Below are positions 29,029 through 37,214 of a DNA stretch of 64,000 nt, in pieces. This DNA comes from an uncultured Flavobacteriaceae bacterium. GTDB taxonomy: Bacteria > Bacteroidota > Bacteroidia > Flavobacteriales > Flavobacteriaceae. How positions within the stretch are numbered: the first letter of the stretch is position 1; the number at the start of each line of letters is the position of its first letter. The notes under the pieces were generated by a model that saw only the letters and a program-made list of their open reading frames with translations, made no database searches and was not told the DNA's origin. The stretch is from contig CALFUL010000017.1 of the NCBI GenBank assembly GCA_937929935.1, positions 57,423 to 121,422 on the forward strand, read 5' to 3'. Position numbers and translations under genes: made by a program.

Positions 29029-31770
29029 TTATCTACGGTTTGGTTGACTTCTGTTTTCCCATTTCAAATCTTTGAGTATTGAACTGCTGATACCAATAAA
29101 GAAATACCATTGCCTGTATTGACCAAAAGGCGTCCAGTTAAAACGTAAATCAAAACTTTTTAAGTTTCGCTCAAAGCGCAGTTGCGTAAGTGTAAAACCT
29201 TTGTTTTTAAAATCATAACCAGATGAGCCACCCACCTTCCATCGAGGCGATAGTTGTATATTACCCGAAAACATGAGGGTGTGGGTGTTGAAATCATTTT
29301 GTCTTGCTGTATTCGAATAATTCACAGCGTATGCCAAATTAAAATTCCACGGTATTTTGGTAGCATACGCAGGATTTTCTATATCTGAATCTCGCACACG
29401 ATCTCTGTTCTCATTTCTATTATAATCATCAGACCGCCCAAAAAGATCATCATCTCGCCCACCGCTTTGTGCTGTATAATCAAAGGGGTCGGGTTCTTCA
29501 TCGTCTTCTTCCTGGTTATCTTTATTCTTACCAAACATTTCACTGCTTATTTGATAACTTGTTCTGAGGTATGCATTAGTCATCCTGAAAAAACTACCTC
29601 CATTATTCATATTTAAGGTGTTTATTCTACGGTTATTATTATCTAAGGCATAAGGGTCGAGACTGGTACCAAAATCAATCGACATTTTGTTATTTAAAAT
29701 TCGGGTACCCCCATTGACACGAACAGGACTTAAACGTAAAGAATCTGATTCAAAATTGTAACCAGTTGAAACATTGAAATTACTCAATATGGGTACTTTT
29801 TTAGGTTCAAGAATGGTAGAGTCTTTACTGCGTACTTTGGCCTCTAACGTATTAGCCAAAGTAAAATTAAGACTGTTTGATTTATTTAAACTGGGTACCC
29901 CGTTTAAGGTGCCCTGAAAACGAGTGTATTGTACTTGCTCACCTGTATCTGAATTGAAGTATTCATCATAAAACTGTTCAAAAGAGGGGGCGTAACCATA
30001 ACTCAAATTAGGTCTCATTACATGCCGTAAGGCTTGAATTTTTTTATCTTCTCCAAAATTAAAAGTTCCGTAAATTGTGGTTCCTATACTCGCATTGAAA
30101 TTGTATTTGTTGTACCGATCAAAACCATTTAAGGTGTCAACTTTAACGGTACCTCTTTCAATGCCCTCACCGGCAACAAAACTTCTTTGAAACGTATTTA
30201 GAGTCCATACATCCTCATAGGTGCCACCCATACTCACACTGAGAAATTTTGCAACTTTAAAGTTAGTGCTAAGTGGTATGGTATGTCTTGCACCTACCTT
30301 AGCATTATCAAACATTCTATCAGTTAAAAAATCTGCATCATTGGTGGTTAATTGATTACGAGCATTCATGTTATACTGTAAGTTGATATTTTGTATGGCT
30401 CCTTTTTTGATTCCATCTTTTTTAGCAAAAGGAAAAACACGTTCCATACTTAATTGAAAGGTTGGTAGGGTCATATTGATGTTATCGCTACCACTTGCGG
30501 TTGCAGACGCTGATGTTAATTGGCTATGCGTAGCTGCGACACTCATATTAACTGAAGGATAATTAGGAAACGTTTTTGAATAGGATAATGATGATGAGAG
30601 GGTGTTATTCAATCGATTCGAATTATTTATTTGATTCAATGAATTCTGATAATATTGGCTACTACCTAGATTGACTGATGCTGAAAAGCGAGAATTTGGG
30701 TTTGCCTTTGCATCTTGTGAATGTGACACTTGAAGGTTCCAATTGGTGCTTTGGTTGAAATCACTAAATCCCTGTTGACTGTTAATTAAATTTTCATAGC
30801 GAAAATTAAAATTTCCTTGAAAGCGATATCGTTTTGCATAAATTGATTGTGTTCGAAAACCATAGCTTCCGTTGGTATAATAATCCCCCGTAAGGGTAAG
30901 ATCAACATAGTCACTTATGGGTAAATAATATCCGCCGTTTTGAATAAAATAGCCTCGATTAGGGTCGTTTCCTATTGAAGGCATTAAAAGTCCGGCAGTT
31001 TTACCTACCGATAAAGGAAAATAAGCAAAAGGTAGCCCAATGGGGGTAGGTACATCAGCAATGTAAATATTAGAATAGCCTGCAATCATTTTTTTGCCCG
31101 GTACAAATTTTGCTTTTCTGACTCGAATATAGTAGTCAGGATTGATGGTGTCTTGAGCGGTAGTAATTTTGGCTTCACTTAAAAAGTACACTGAATCATT
31201 TTCTTTTTTGGTAATCTCAGCATAGACCTTCATAGCGTCATTTCCTAATTGCCCTGCGCCAGCTTGTTGTTCAGTTCTTGAATTCCAGATAAGTGCTTTT
31301 TGAGTGTCAAAATTAAATCGAATAGAATCAGGAATAACTACACTTTCGGCCTGTTTAAAATAAGGTAATTGCGAATAAGTTCCGGTAGAATCTTTAATTC
31401 TACCAGCATAAACTTCATTTTTCACATAATCCATGATAATAACCCCCGCCTTCAATTCTGTATCTTGATAATAAATTTCAGCTTCATTATAGAGGTAAAT
31501 TTTTTGTTCTTTATCACTAATTCTTATGCTGTCTTTGGCTTTGTATTTTAGTTCGCCTAGCAAAAAAGATTGTTGTGCCTTCGGGTTGTTTTTACTGATA
31601 GAGTCAGTCGCAGTGCTATCTCGCTCAATCAAAGTAGGATAGAGAGGAGAAGTAATTGAATCTGATTCTGACTTAATTGTAAGTGGTGTTATACCGCCTT
31701 CTTGGGCGAAAACCGACAGGGTGCTAACCAAAAGCAGTAGAAAAAGTAAGTGATGTTTATTTGCTTGCAA
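29029..31770 (-). CDS. lptD: LptD-like outer-membrane LPS assembly protein
   Basis: 913 residues. Signal peptide (hydrophobic 9-22, V-F-A-Q), an OstA/LptA-like N-terminal jellyroll (DKEQKIYLYNEAEIYYQDTELKAGVIIMDYVKNEVYA, about 83-119), then a long beta-barrel with aromatic strand ends and Asn/Tyr-rich loops. This matches the divergent LptD proteins of Bacteroidota, which insert lipopolysaccharide in the outer leaflet with LptE. The start is TTG; no ATG or GTG lies in frame just upstream and the signal peptide follows immediately. A minus-strand TAAGTTTG element at 31818 may be its -7 box. Confidence 0.88.
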   Translation of the reverse strand: MQANKHHLLFLLLLVSTLSVFAQEGGITPLTIKSESDSITSPLYPTLIERDSTATDSISKNNPKAQQSFLLGELKYKAKDSIRISDKEQKIYLYNEAEIYYQDTELKAGVIIMDYVKNEVYAGRIKDSTGTYSQLPYFKQAESVVIPDSIRFNFDTQKALIWNSRTEQQAGAGQLGNDAMKVYAEITKKENDSVYFLSEAKITTAQDTINPDYYIRVRKAKFVPGKKMIAGYSNIYIADVPTPIGLPFAYFPLSVGKTAGLLMPSIGNDPNRGYFIQNGGYYLPISDYVDLTLTGDYYTNGSYGFRTQSIYAKRYRFQGNFNFRYENLINSQQGFSDFNQSTNWNLQVSHSQDAKANPNSRFSASVNLGSSQYYQNSLNQINNSNRLNNTLSSSLSYSKTFPNYPSVNMSVAATHSQLTSASATASGSDNINMTLPTFQLSMERVFPFAKKDGIKKGAIQNINLQYNMNARNQLTTNDADFLTDRMFDNAKVGARHTIPLSTNFKVAKFLSVSMGGTYEDVWTLNTFQRSFVAGEGIERGTVKVDTLNGFDRYNKYNFNASIGTTIYGTFNFGEDKKIQALRHVMRPNLSYGYAPSFEQFYDEYFNSDTGEQVQYTRFQGTLNGVPSLNKSNSLNFTLANTLEAKVRSKDSTILEPKKVPILSNFNVSTGYNFESDSLRLSPVRVNGGTRILNNKMSIDFGTSLDPYALDNNNRRINTLNMNNGGSFFRMTNAYLRTSYQISSEMFGKNKDNQEEDDEEPDPFDYTAQSGGRDDDLFGRSDDYNRNENRDRVRDSDIENPAYATKIPWNFNLAYAVNYSNTARQNDFNTHTLMFSGNIQLSPRWKVGGSSGYDFKNKGFTLTQLRFERNLKSFDLRFNWTPFGQYRQWYFFIGISSSILKDLKWENRSQPNRR

Positions 31771-31790
31771 GGCTTTAAATCCTATTTTTG
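31761..31790 (+). promoter_or_regulatory. Bacteroidota-type promoter for amidase operon
   Basis: TTG at 31761, 19 bases, then TATTTTTG at 31783-31790: an exact match to the Bacteroidota -33/-7 consensus. Predicted start near 31796, about 80 bases before the amidase gene. It overlaps the 5' end of the divergent lptD-like gene. Confidence 0.7.
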
Positions 31791-31817
31791 TAAAGGTTTG
31801 GCACGACTTTAGGAGTT

Positions 31818-31825
31818 CAAACTTA
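31818..31825 (-). promoter_or_regulatory. Putative -7 element for lptD-like gene
   Basis: TAAGTTTG on the minus strand matches TAnnTTTG, about 48 bases before the lptD-like start codon. No clear TTG box at the expected distance, so support is moderate. Confidence 0.4.
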
Positions 31826-31874
31826 CATATATTTTTTGTTCTCTTTATAGCCTATTACGATAAATTTAACCATT

Positions 31875-33374
31875 ATGAGTCCCCAAAAAACTAAAGAAAC
31901 TATGCAGAAAAGGTTGATTACTTCAATTAGTCTTTTATTAATTGCATTGTGCACAACTTTTTTTAATCAAATTTATGCCCAGAGTGAAGCCGATGATTTT
32001 GTTGTGGTTTTAGATGCAGGTCATGGTGGTCATGATCCAGGAAATCTAGGAAATGGTTATTTAGAAAAAAACATTGCCCTTAATATTGTACTCAAAGTAG
32101 GCTCAGTATTAGAGCAAAATCAAGGCTTTAAAGTTATATACACAAGAAAAGACGATACGTTTGTTGATTTGTATGTGCGTGGCGAAATAGCCAACAAAGA
32201 AAATGCAGATCTTTTTGTATCAGTACATTGTGACTCACATACCTCAAACGCAAACGGTGCTGGCACCTTTGTTTTAGGGTTACATGCCAACAAACAGAAT
32301 TTTGAAATTGCTAAGAAAGAAAACCAAGTAATTTATTTAGAAGATAATTATGAATCGCGCTATGCTGATTATGATATTAATTCGCCAGAATCAGTTATTG
32401 GATTGACCATTATGCAAGAAGAATTTTTGGATCAAAGTATTGCTCTTGCTAAAAAAATACAAGATCAATTTACAAACAAATTAAAACGTAAAGACCGCGA
32501 AGTCAAGCAGGCTGGTTTTATTGTTTTGCATCAAACCTTCATGCCTAGTGTTTTGGTTGAGACAGGTTTTTTAACCAATGATGAAGAGGGCGCTTATTTA
32601 AACTCATCAACTGGTCAACAAGAAATGGGTATTGCTATAGCACAAGCCATAAGTAATTATAAAAACGCACTCAGACCAAATACTTCAAGAGCTGATGAAA
32701 TGATGGCAGCAACACCTGAGCCTTTTGAAGCGACTAAGCAAGAGACCATAGAAACTCCTGAACCTGAGAAGACAGTTGAATCAACTAAGAATACTGAGCA
32801 AAAGAAAAGTACCTATGACCCGTACGCTGAAGCAATTAGAAATCGAAAAAAGGAAGAGGTAACGCGCATTGAAGAAGCAGTAGAAACCAAAGAAGCCGTA
32901 CCCGAGAAACTTGATGAGGCAGTTGTTGTGGAACCTGTGCTAGAACCAGTAGCTGAAAAGAAAGAAGAAGTTGCAGAAGTAGTTGAAGAGGTTGTGAGCA
33001 AGCCTGTTGTTAGTGAAGTTAAAGAAATTAAACAGCCCATTGAAGAAGCAAAAAAAGAGAATGTTGTTGTTAAAGAGCCCGTTCAAACCACCACAAGAAC
33101 ACCATCTTCTAACATTATTTTTAAAGTGCAATTAATGGCGAGCACCAAAGAGATAAACATGATAGCTTCAAACTTTAATGGACTCAGTGAACTATCAACA
33201 GAAAAATTTAAGATCTATAACCGTTATATGTATGGTAATACAACATCATATAATCATGCTAAAGAGTTAAAGTCAAGGGCTAATGCAAGAGGGTATACAT
33301 CAGCATATATTGTGGCCTATAAGAATGGTACTCGTATTGATGTAAATGAAGCGATAAAACAAGCTGCTCAATAG
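31875..33374 (+). CDS. N-acetylmuramoyl-L-alanine amidase with C-terminal SPOR-like domain
   Basis: 499 residues; the ATG at 31902 gives a tighter signal peptide (QKRLITSISLLLIALCTTFF...YAQ). Amidase_3 domain: V-V-L-D-A-G-H-G-G-H-D-P-G with the first zinc His, Y-L-E-K-N-I-A with the Glu ligand, S-V-H-C-D-S-H with the third ligand, and the catalytic Glu in V-L-V-E-T-G-F-L-T-N. A long Glu/Val/Lys-rich low-complexity linker (about 270-415) leads to a C-terminal SPOR-like module (IFKVQLMASTKEI...YNHAKELKSRANARGYTSAYIVAY) that would bind denuded septal glycan. It splits daughter-cell peptidoglycan. It is first in a rightward run with mlaD. Confidence 0.92.
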   Translation: MSPQKTKETMQKRLITSISLLLIALCTTFFNQIYAQSEADDFVVVLDAGHGGHDPGNLGNGYLEKNIALNIVLKVGSVLEQNQGFKVIYTRKDDTFVDLYVRGEIANKENADLFVSVHCDSHTSNANGAGTFVLGLHANKQNFEIAKKENQVIYLEDNYESRYADYDINSPESVIGLTIMQEEFLDQSIALAKKIQDQFTNKLKRKDREVKQAGFIVLHQTFMPSVLVETGFLTNDEEGAYLNSSTGQQEMGIAIAQAISNYKNALRPNTSRADEMMAATPEPFEATKQETIETPEPEKTVESTKNTEQKKSTYDPYAEAIRNRKKEEVTRIEEAVETKEAVPEKLDEAVVVEPVLEPVAEKKEEVAEVVEEVVSKPVVSEVKEIKQPIEEAKKENVVVKEPVQTTTRTPSSNIIFKVQLMASTKEINMIASNFNGLSELSTEKFKIYNRYMYGNTTSYNHAKELKSRANARGYTSAYIVAYKNGTRIDVNEAIKQAAQ

Positions 33375-33423
33375 TAGTTCCTTCAAATTTTTATTTCTAA
33401 TTTAGAACTCTAAAACCTAGTAT

Positions 33424-34386
33424 TTGAAACTTTCAAGAGAAATTAAAACCGGATTAATAGTTGTTCTAGGCATTGTTTGCGTGGTTTTCGGCTACAGTTA
33501 CCTCAAATCTAGCTCACTATTTGATGACGACCTTACCCTATACGCAGTTTACAATAATGTTGGCGGTTTGCAATCAGGCACATCAGTATCTATAAATGGT
33601 AAGAATGTTGGTGCTGTAAATTCAGTACGTTTTCTTGATACTCAAGGAAACCTATTGGTCACTTTTACGGTAAATCGTGAGTTGAAGTTTTCTAAAGAAA
33701 GTACGGTTGAATTATATGATACAGGTTTAATAGGAGGAAAAGGGTTACGTATAAACCCCATTTTTGGCAAAACTGTATTATCAAATAGAGATACTTTAAA
33801 AACATCAATTAAGGCTAGTTTGAGTGAAGTTGCTGATCAAAGATTGTCACCAATTCTCGAAAAGTTTGAATCGGCTTTAACTGATGCTGATTCTGTTTTG
33901 TTGAATGTTAATGAGGTATTAGATGTCAATGCAAAACGTGATTTAAGATCATCAATAGCTGATTTAAGTGAGACCATGAATGATGTTAAGGGAATTGCGA
34001 GAAAACTCAATGTTCTTCTTAACAAGAACCAAGGGCAGCTAGAAAATTCATTGTCAAATATTGAAAAATTAACGAGTAATTTCGCCAAACTATCAGATTC
34101 GTTAAATAACGCTGGTTTAGGTAGTGCCATGGCGTCAATTGAATCTACGTCAAGAAGTTTAGATGCACTTATGGCTCGAATTGAATCAGGTCAAGGTACC
34201 CTGGGCAAACTTACTAAAGATGAGAAACTATATAATCATCTAAGTAACGCTTCAAAAGAATTAGATTTATTGTTACAAGATTTTCGTTTGAACCCAAAAC
34301 GTTATGTGAATGTCTCAGTTTTTGGTAAAAAGCAAAAAGAATATGCGGTACCAGATGAAGACCCGGCTGAAAATATAGAAAACTAA
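33424..34386 (+). CDS. MlaD/MCE family lipid-transport protein
   Basis: 320 residues. One N-terminal membrane anchor (8-26, IKTGLIVVLGIVCVVFGYSYL), then a single MCE domain (about 38-115: YAVYNNVGGLQSGTSVSINGKNVGAVNSVRF...GLIGGKGLRI), then a helical region with heptad character that probably forms the hexameric tunnel. MCE proteins shuttle phospholipids across the periplasm with an MlaEF-type ABC transporter, which is not in this window. The start must be TTG, since an in-frame TAG lies two codons before it. Starts 49 bases after the amidase gene. Confidence 0.9.
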   Translation: MKLSREIKTGLIVVLGIVCVVFGYSYLKSSSLFDDDLTLYAVYNNVGGLQSGTSVSINGKNVGAVNSVRFLDTQGNLLVTFTVNRELKFSKESTVELYDTGLIGGKGLRINPIFGKTVLSNRDTLKTSIKASLSEVADQRLSPILEKFESALTDADSVLLNVNEVLDVNAKRDLRSSIADLSETMNDVKGIARKLNVLLNKNQGQLENSLSNIEKLTSNFAKLSDSLNNAGLGSAMASIESTSRSLDALMARIESGQGTLGKLTKDEKLYNHLSNASKELDLLLQDFRLNPKRYVNVSVFGKKQKEYAVPDEDPAENIEN

Positions 34387-34390
34387 GTAA

Positions 34391-35716
34391 ATGACTTACC
34401 TTCCAAATATAATTTTCGCAGTACTCCTACTTTGCGGAATTGGATTTTTCATAAAAAACATTTCGCGTCTTAGAAGAAATATCAATCTCGGAAAAGATGT
34501 TGATGTCACTGATAACAAAGCTATTCGCTTTAAAAATATGGCGCGAATAGCCTTGGGTCAATCTAAAATGGTCGTGAGGCCTATTGCTGGTTTTCTACAT
34601 GTTATTGTTTATGTTGGTTTTATTATCATCAATATTGAGGTTCTTGAAATAATAATCGACGGGCTTTTGGGTACACACCGCATTTTTGCTTCTTTAGGTG
34701 GGTTTTATGATGTGCTTATTGGTTCTTTTGAAATTTTAGCTTTTTTAGTCATTGTTGCGGTGGTTGTTTTCTGGATTCGAAGAAACATAATTCGTTTAAA
34801 ACGTTTTATGAAACCTGAAATGACAGGTTGGCCTAAAACTGATGGTAATCTTATTTTATACATTGAATTGGTGCTAATGTTTTTGTTCTTAACCATGAAT
34901 GCTGCTGATTATCAGTTGCAGTCAATGGGTGCGGAACATTATACGCAGGCAGGAAGTTTTCCTATAAGTCAATATTTAGCGACGCTTTTTGAAGGCATGT
35001 CAGAATCGAGTTTAGTTTTAGTTGAAAGAACCGCTTGGTGGTTGCATATAGTTGGTATTTTGTGCTTCTTGAATTACTTATATTATTCAAAACATTTGCA
35101 TATTCTGTTGGCATTTCCGAATACGTATTACGGAAATCTTGAGGCCAAAGGAAAGTTCAAAAACAACAAAGCAGTTACTCAAGAAGTAAAGCTAATGATG
35201 GATCCCTCAGCAGACCCTTACGCCGCACCGGCTGAAGGGGCCGCGGTTCCTGAAAAGTTTGGCGCTTCAGATGTTACTGATTTAAGTTGGGTGCAGCTCT
35301 TAAACGCATATACATGTACCGAGTGTGGTCGATGTACTAGTGAATGCCCTGCAAATCAAACAGGAAAATTGTTATCGCCTAGAAAAATCATGATGGATAC
35401 TCGTGACCGACTTGAAGAGGTAGGTAAAAATATTGATAAAAATAAAGGTCAATTTGTTGCTGATGGTAAGCAACTCTTAGGCGATTATATTACTAATGAA
35501 GAGTTATGGGCATGTACATCATGCAACGCTTGTGTTGAAGCTTGCCCGGTAAGTATTGACCCCTTGTCGATTATTATGGATATGCGTCAGTATTTGGTTA
35601 TGGAACAATCTTCAGCGCCATCAGATCTTAATAATATGATGGGCAACATTGAAAATAATGGAGCACCATGGCCATTTAATCAAATGGACCGTCTTAATTG
35701 GAAACAAGAATTATAA
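34391..35716 (+). CDS. Membrane Fe-S oxidoreductase subunit, HdrE/HdrD-like N-terminal and ferredoxin domains
   Basis: 441 residues. Five membrane segments in the first 245 residues, with histidines fitting a NarI/HdrE-like heme b region. A C-terminal ferredoxin domain has two 4Fe-4S motifs: C-T-E-C-G-R-C-T-S-E-C-P (Cys309, 312, 315, 319) and C-T-S-C-N-A-C-V-E-A-C-P (Cys375, 378, 381, 385). Starts 4 bases after mlaD and is followed 13 bases later by a CCG-domain partner. Together they look like a heterodisulfide-reductase-like or LutAB/GlcF-like electron-transfer complex at the membrane. The physiological substrate is not known. Confidence 0.85.
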   Translation: MTYLPNIIFAVLLLCGIGFFIKNISRLRRNINLGKDVDVTDNKAIRFKNMARIALGQSKMVVRPIAGFLHVIVYVGFIIINIEVLEIIIDGLLGTHRIFASLGGFYDVLIGSFEILAFLVIVAVVVFWIRRNIIRLKRFMKPEMTGWPKTDGNLILYIELVLMFLFLTMNAADYQLQSMGAEHYTQAGSFPISQYLATLFEGMSESSLVLVERTAWWLHIVGILCFLNYLYYSKHLHILLAFPNTYYGNLEAKGKFKNNKAVTQEVKLMMDPSADPYAAPAEGAAVPEKFGASDVTDLSWVQLLNAYTCTECGRCTSECPANQTGKLLSPRKIMMDTRDRLEEVGKNIDKNKGQFVADGKQLLGDYITNEELWACTSCNACVEACPVSIDPLSIIMDMRQYLVMEQSSAPSDLNNMMGNIENNGAPWPFNQMDRLNWKQEL

Positions 35717-35729
35717 ATAAAAGTAGTGT

Positions 35730-36521
35730 ATGCAAACTGAATTAAAAGTACCCACCATGGCTGAATTATCAGCAGCAGGTCAAAAACCAGAGGTTTTATT
35801 TTGGGTAGGCTGTGCCGGTAGTTTTGATGATCGAGCAAAAAAAATAACCAAAGCGTTTGTCAAAATATTAAATAAAGCAAAAGTTTCTTTTGCGGTTTTA
35901 GGTACTGAAGAAAGTTGCACGGGTGATCCCGCAAAAAGAGCAGGTAATGAATTTTTATTTCAAATGCAGGCTGTAACTAATATAGAAGTGATGAATGCCT
36001 ATGAAATAAAAAAGGTAGTCACCGCATGTCCGCATTGTTTTAATACGCTAAAAAATGAATATCCTGAATTAGGAGGCAACTATGAAGTAGTTCACCATAC
36101 CCAATTTTTAAAACAATTATTAGATGAGGGTAAGATAACTATGGAAGGGGGTCAGTTTAAAGGAAAAAGAATCACATTTCATGATCCGTGTTACCTAGGT
36201 AGAGCTAATAATGTTTATGAAGCACCACGTGAATTGATTAGAAAGCTTGATGCTGAATTGGTTGAAATGAAGAATTGTAAAAAGAAAGGACTATGTTGTG
36301 GTGCTGGCGGTGCTCAAATGTTTAAAGAACCTGAAAATGGTAATAAAGACATTAATATAGAGCGAACAGAACAAGCCATAGAAACTAAACCAGATATCAT
36401 TGCGGCGGGTTGTCCGTTCTGCAATACCATGATGACTGATGGGGTTAAGAATAAAGAAAAAGAAGGTTCAGTGGCGGTACTCGATATTGCTGAAATGATT
36501 GCTTCTGCAGAAGATTTATAA
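35730..36521 (+). CDS. CCG-domain Fe-S protein, HdrB/LutA-like
   Basis: 263 residues with two cysteine-rich (CCG) domains: VGCAGSFDDRAK with ESCTGDPAKRAGNE and VVTACPHCFNTLKNEYP in the first; HDPCYLGRANNVYEAPRELI, GLCCGAGGAQMF and AAGCPFCNTMM in the second. These bind unusual Fe-S clusters in HdrB, LutA and GlcF. It is cytoplasmic and most likely docks on the membrane Fe-S subunit encoded just before it. Substrate unknown; lactate or glycolate oxidation and thiol-disulfide chemistry are all possible. Confidence 0.86.
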   Translation: MQTELKVPTMAELSAAGQKPEVLFWVGCAGSFDDRAKKITKAFVKILNKAKVSFAVLGTEESCTGDPAKRAGNEFLFQMQAVTNIEVMNAYEIKKVVTACPHCFNTLKNEYPELGGNYEVVHHTQFLKQLLDEGKITMEGGQFKGKRITFHDPCYLGRANNVYEAPRELIRKLDAELVEMKNCKKKGLCCGAGGAQMFKEPENGNKDINIERTEQAIETKPDIIAAGCPFCNTMMTDGVKNKEKEGSVAVLDIAEMIASAEDL

Positions 36522-36541
36522 AACTAACTTATTTACAACAC

Positions 36542-37024
36542 ATGCTCAGCCCTTTTAAAAGTCTTTCTGAAACCTCAAGAGTTTGGATCTATCAATGCAA
36601 TAGAAGTTTCTCAGAACTAGAATTAGAAGAACTTAAAAATTCTTTAGATAGTTTTATTACCCAATGGACGGCTCATGGAGCTGATTTAAAAGCGGGTTAT
36701 GAAATCAGATATAATCGCTTTATCATCTTAGCATTAGACCAATCATTAAACGCAGCCTCAGGATGCTCTATTGATGCATCTGTTCATTTTATTCAGCAAT
36801 TAGAAAAGAAATATGAAGTTGATTTGTTAGACAAAATGAATGTCTCCTATAAGCAAGGCGAGTATGTTGCCTATAAAGATTTAGCTGATTTTAAAAAGAT
36901 GGCTAAGCAAAAAGCGGTATCAGGCAATACTATTGTTTTTAATAATTTGGTAACCTCAATAGGCGAATATCAAGAGCATTGGGAAGTTCCGGCTTCAGAA
37001 AGCTGGCATAGTCGCTTTATGTAG
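36542..37024 (+). CDS. Conserved 160-residue Bacteroidota protein of unknown function
   Basis: 160 residues, soluble, no signal peptide. Recognisable stretches are W-I-Y-Q-C-N-R-S-F, QWTAHGADLKAGYEIRYNRFIIL, a cysteine in SGCSIDASVHFIQQLE, and a C-terminal H-W-x-V-P-A-S-E-S-W-H. I recall homologues being labelled ABC transporter ATPase, but no Walker A, Walker B or ABC signature is present, so I do not accept that. It follows the Fe-S pair by 20 bases, which suggests association with that complex. Function not known. Confidence 0.75.
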   Translation: MLSPFKSLSETSRVWIYQCNRSFSELELEELKNSLDSFITQWTAHGADLKAGYEIRYNRFIILALDQSLNAASGCSIDASVHFIQQLEKKYEVDLLDKMNVSYKQGEYVAYKDLADFKKMAKQKAVSGNTIVFNNLVTSIGEYQEHWEVPASESWHSRFM

Positions 37025-37214
37025 CCGCACGGTTTTGCAAGCGGTAAAGGCCTTTGTTTATCCTTCAAAACAAACCTTTTATCTAATTTGTATCAGTGAA
37101 AGTAGTCTTTGGTTCAAATTTTGGTTTGTACTTATAAAAATGGTGCCAATTGATATTCAGTTTAAATGCAATAAAAAAGTACTGTTTTTAGTTAATGTAG
37201 AATACCATTCTTAT

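Noticed and set aside
36542..37024. ABC transporter ATPase label for the 160-residue protein
   Set aside because: No Walker A, Walker B or LSGGQ-type motif in the sequence.
37046..37055. AAAGGCCTTT palindrome before the GH3 gene as a terminator
   Set aside because: No loop can form in this perfect palindrome and the following T run is interrupted; a short CCGC/GCGG pairing nearby is also too weak.
37035..37214. 60-residue N-terminal extension of the GH3 protein
   Set aside because: It lacks a signal peptide, while the ATG at 37215 starts a clear one directly before the mature domain.
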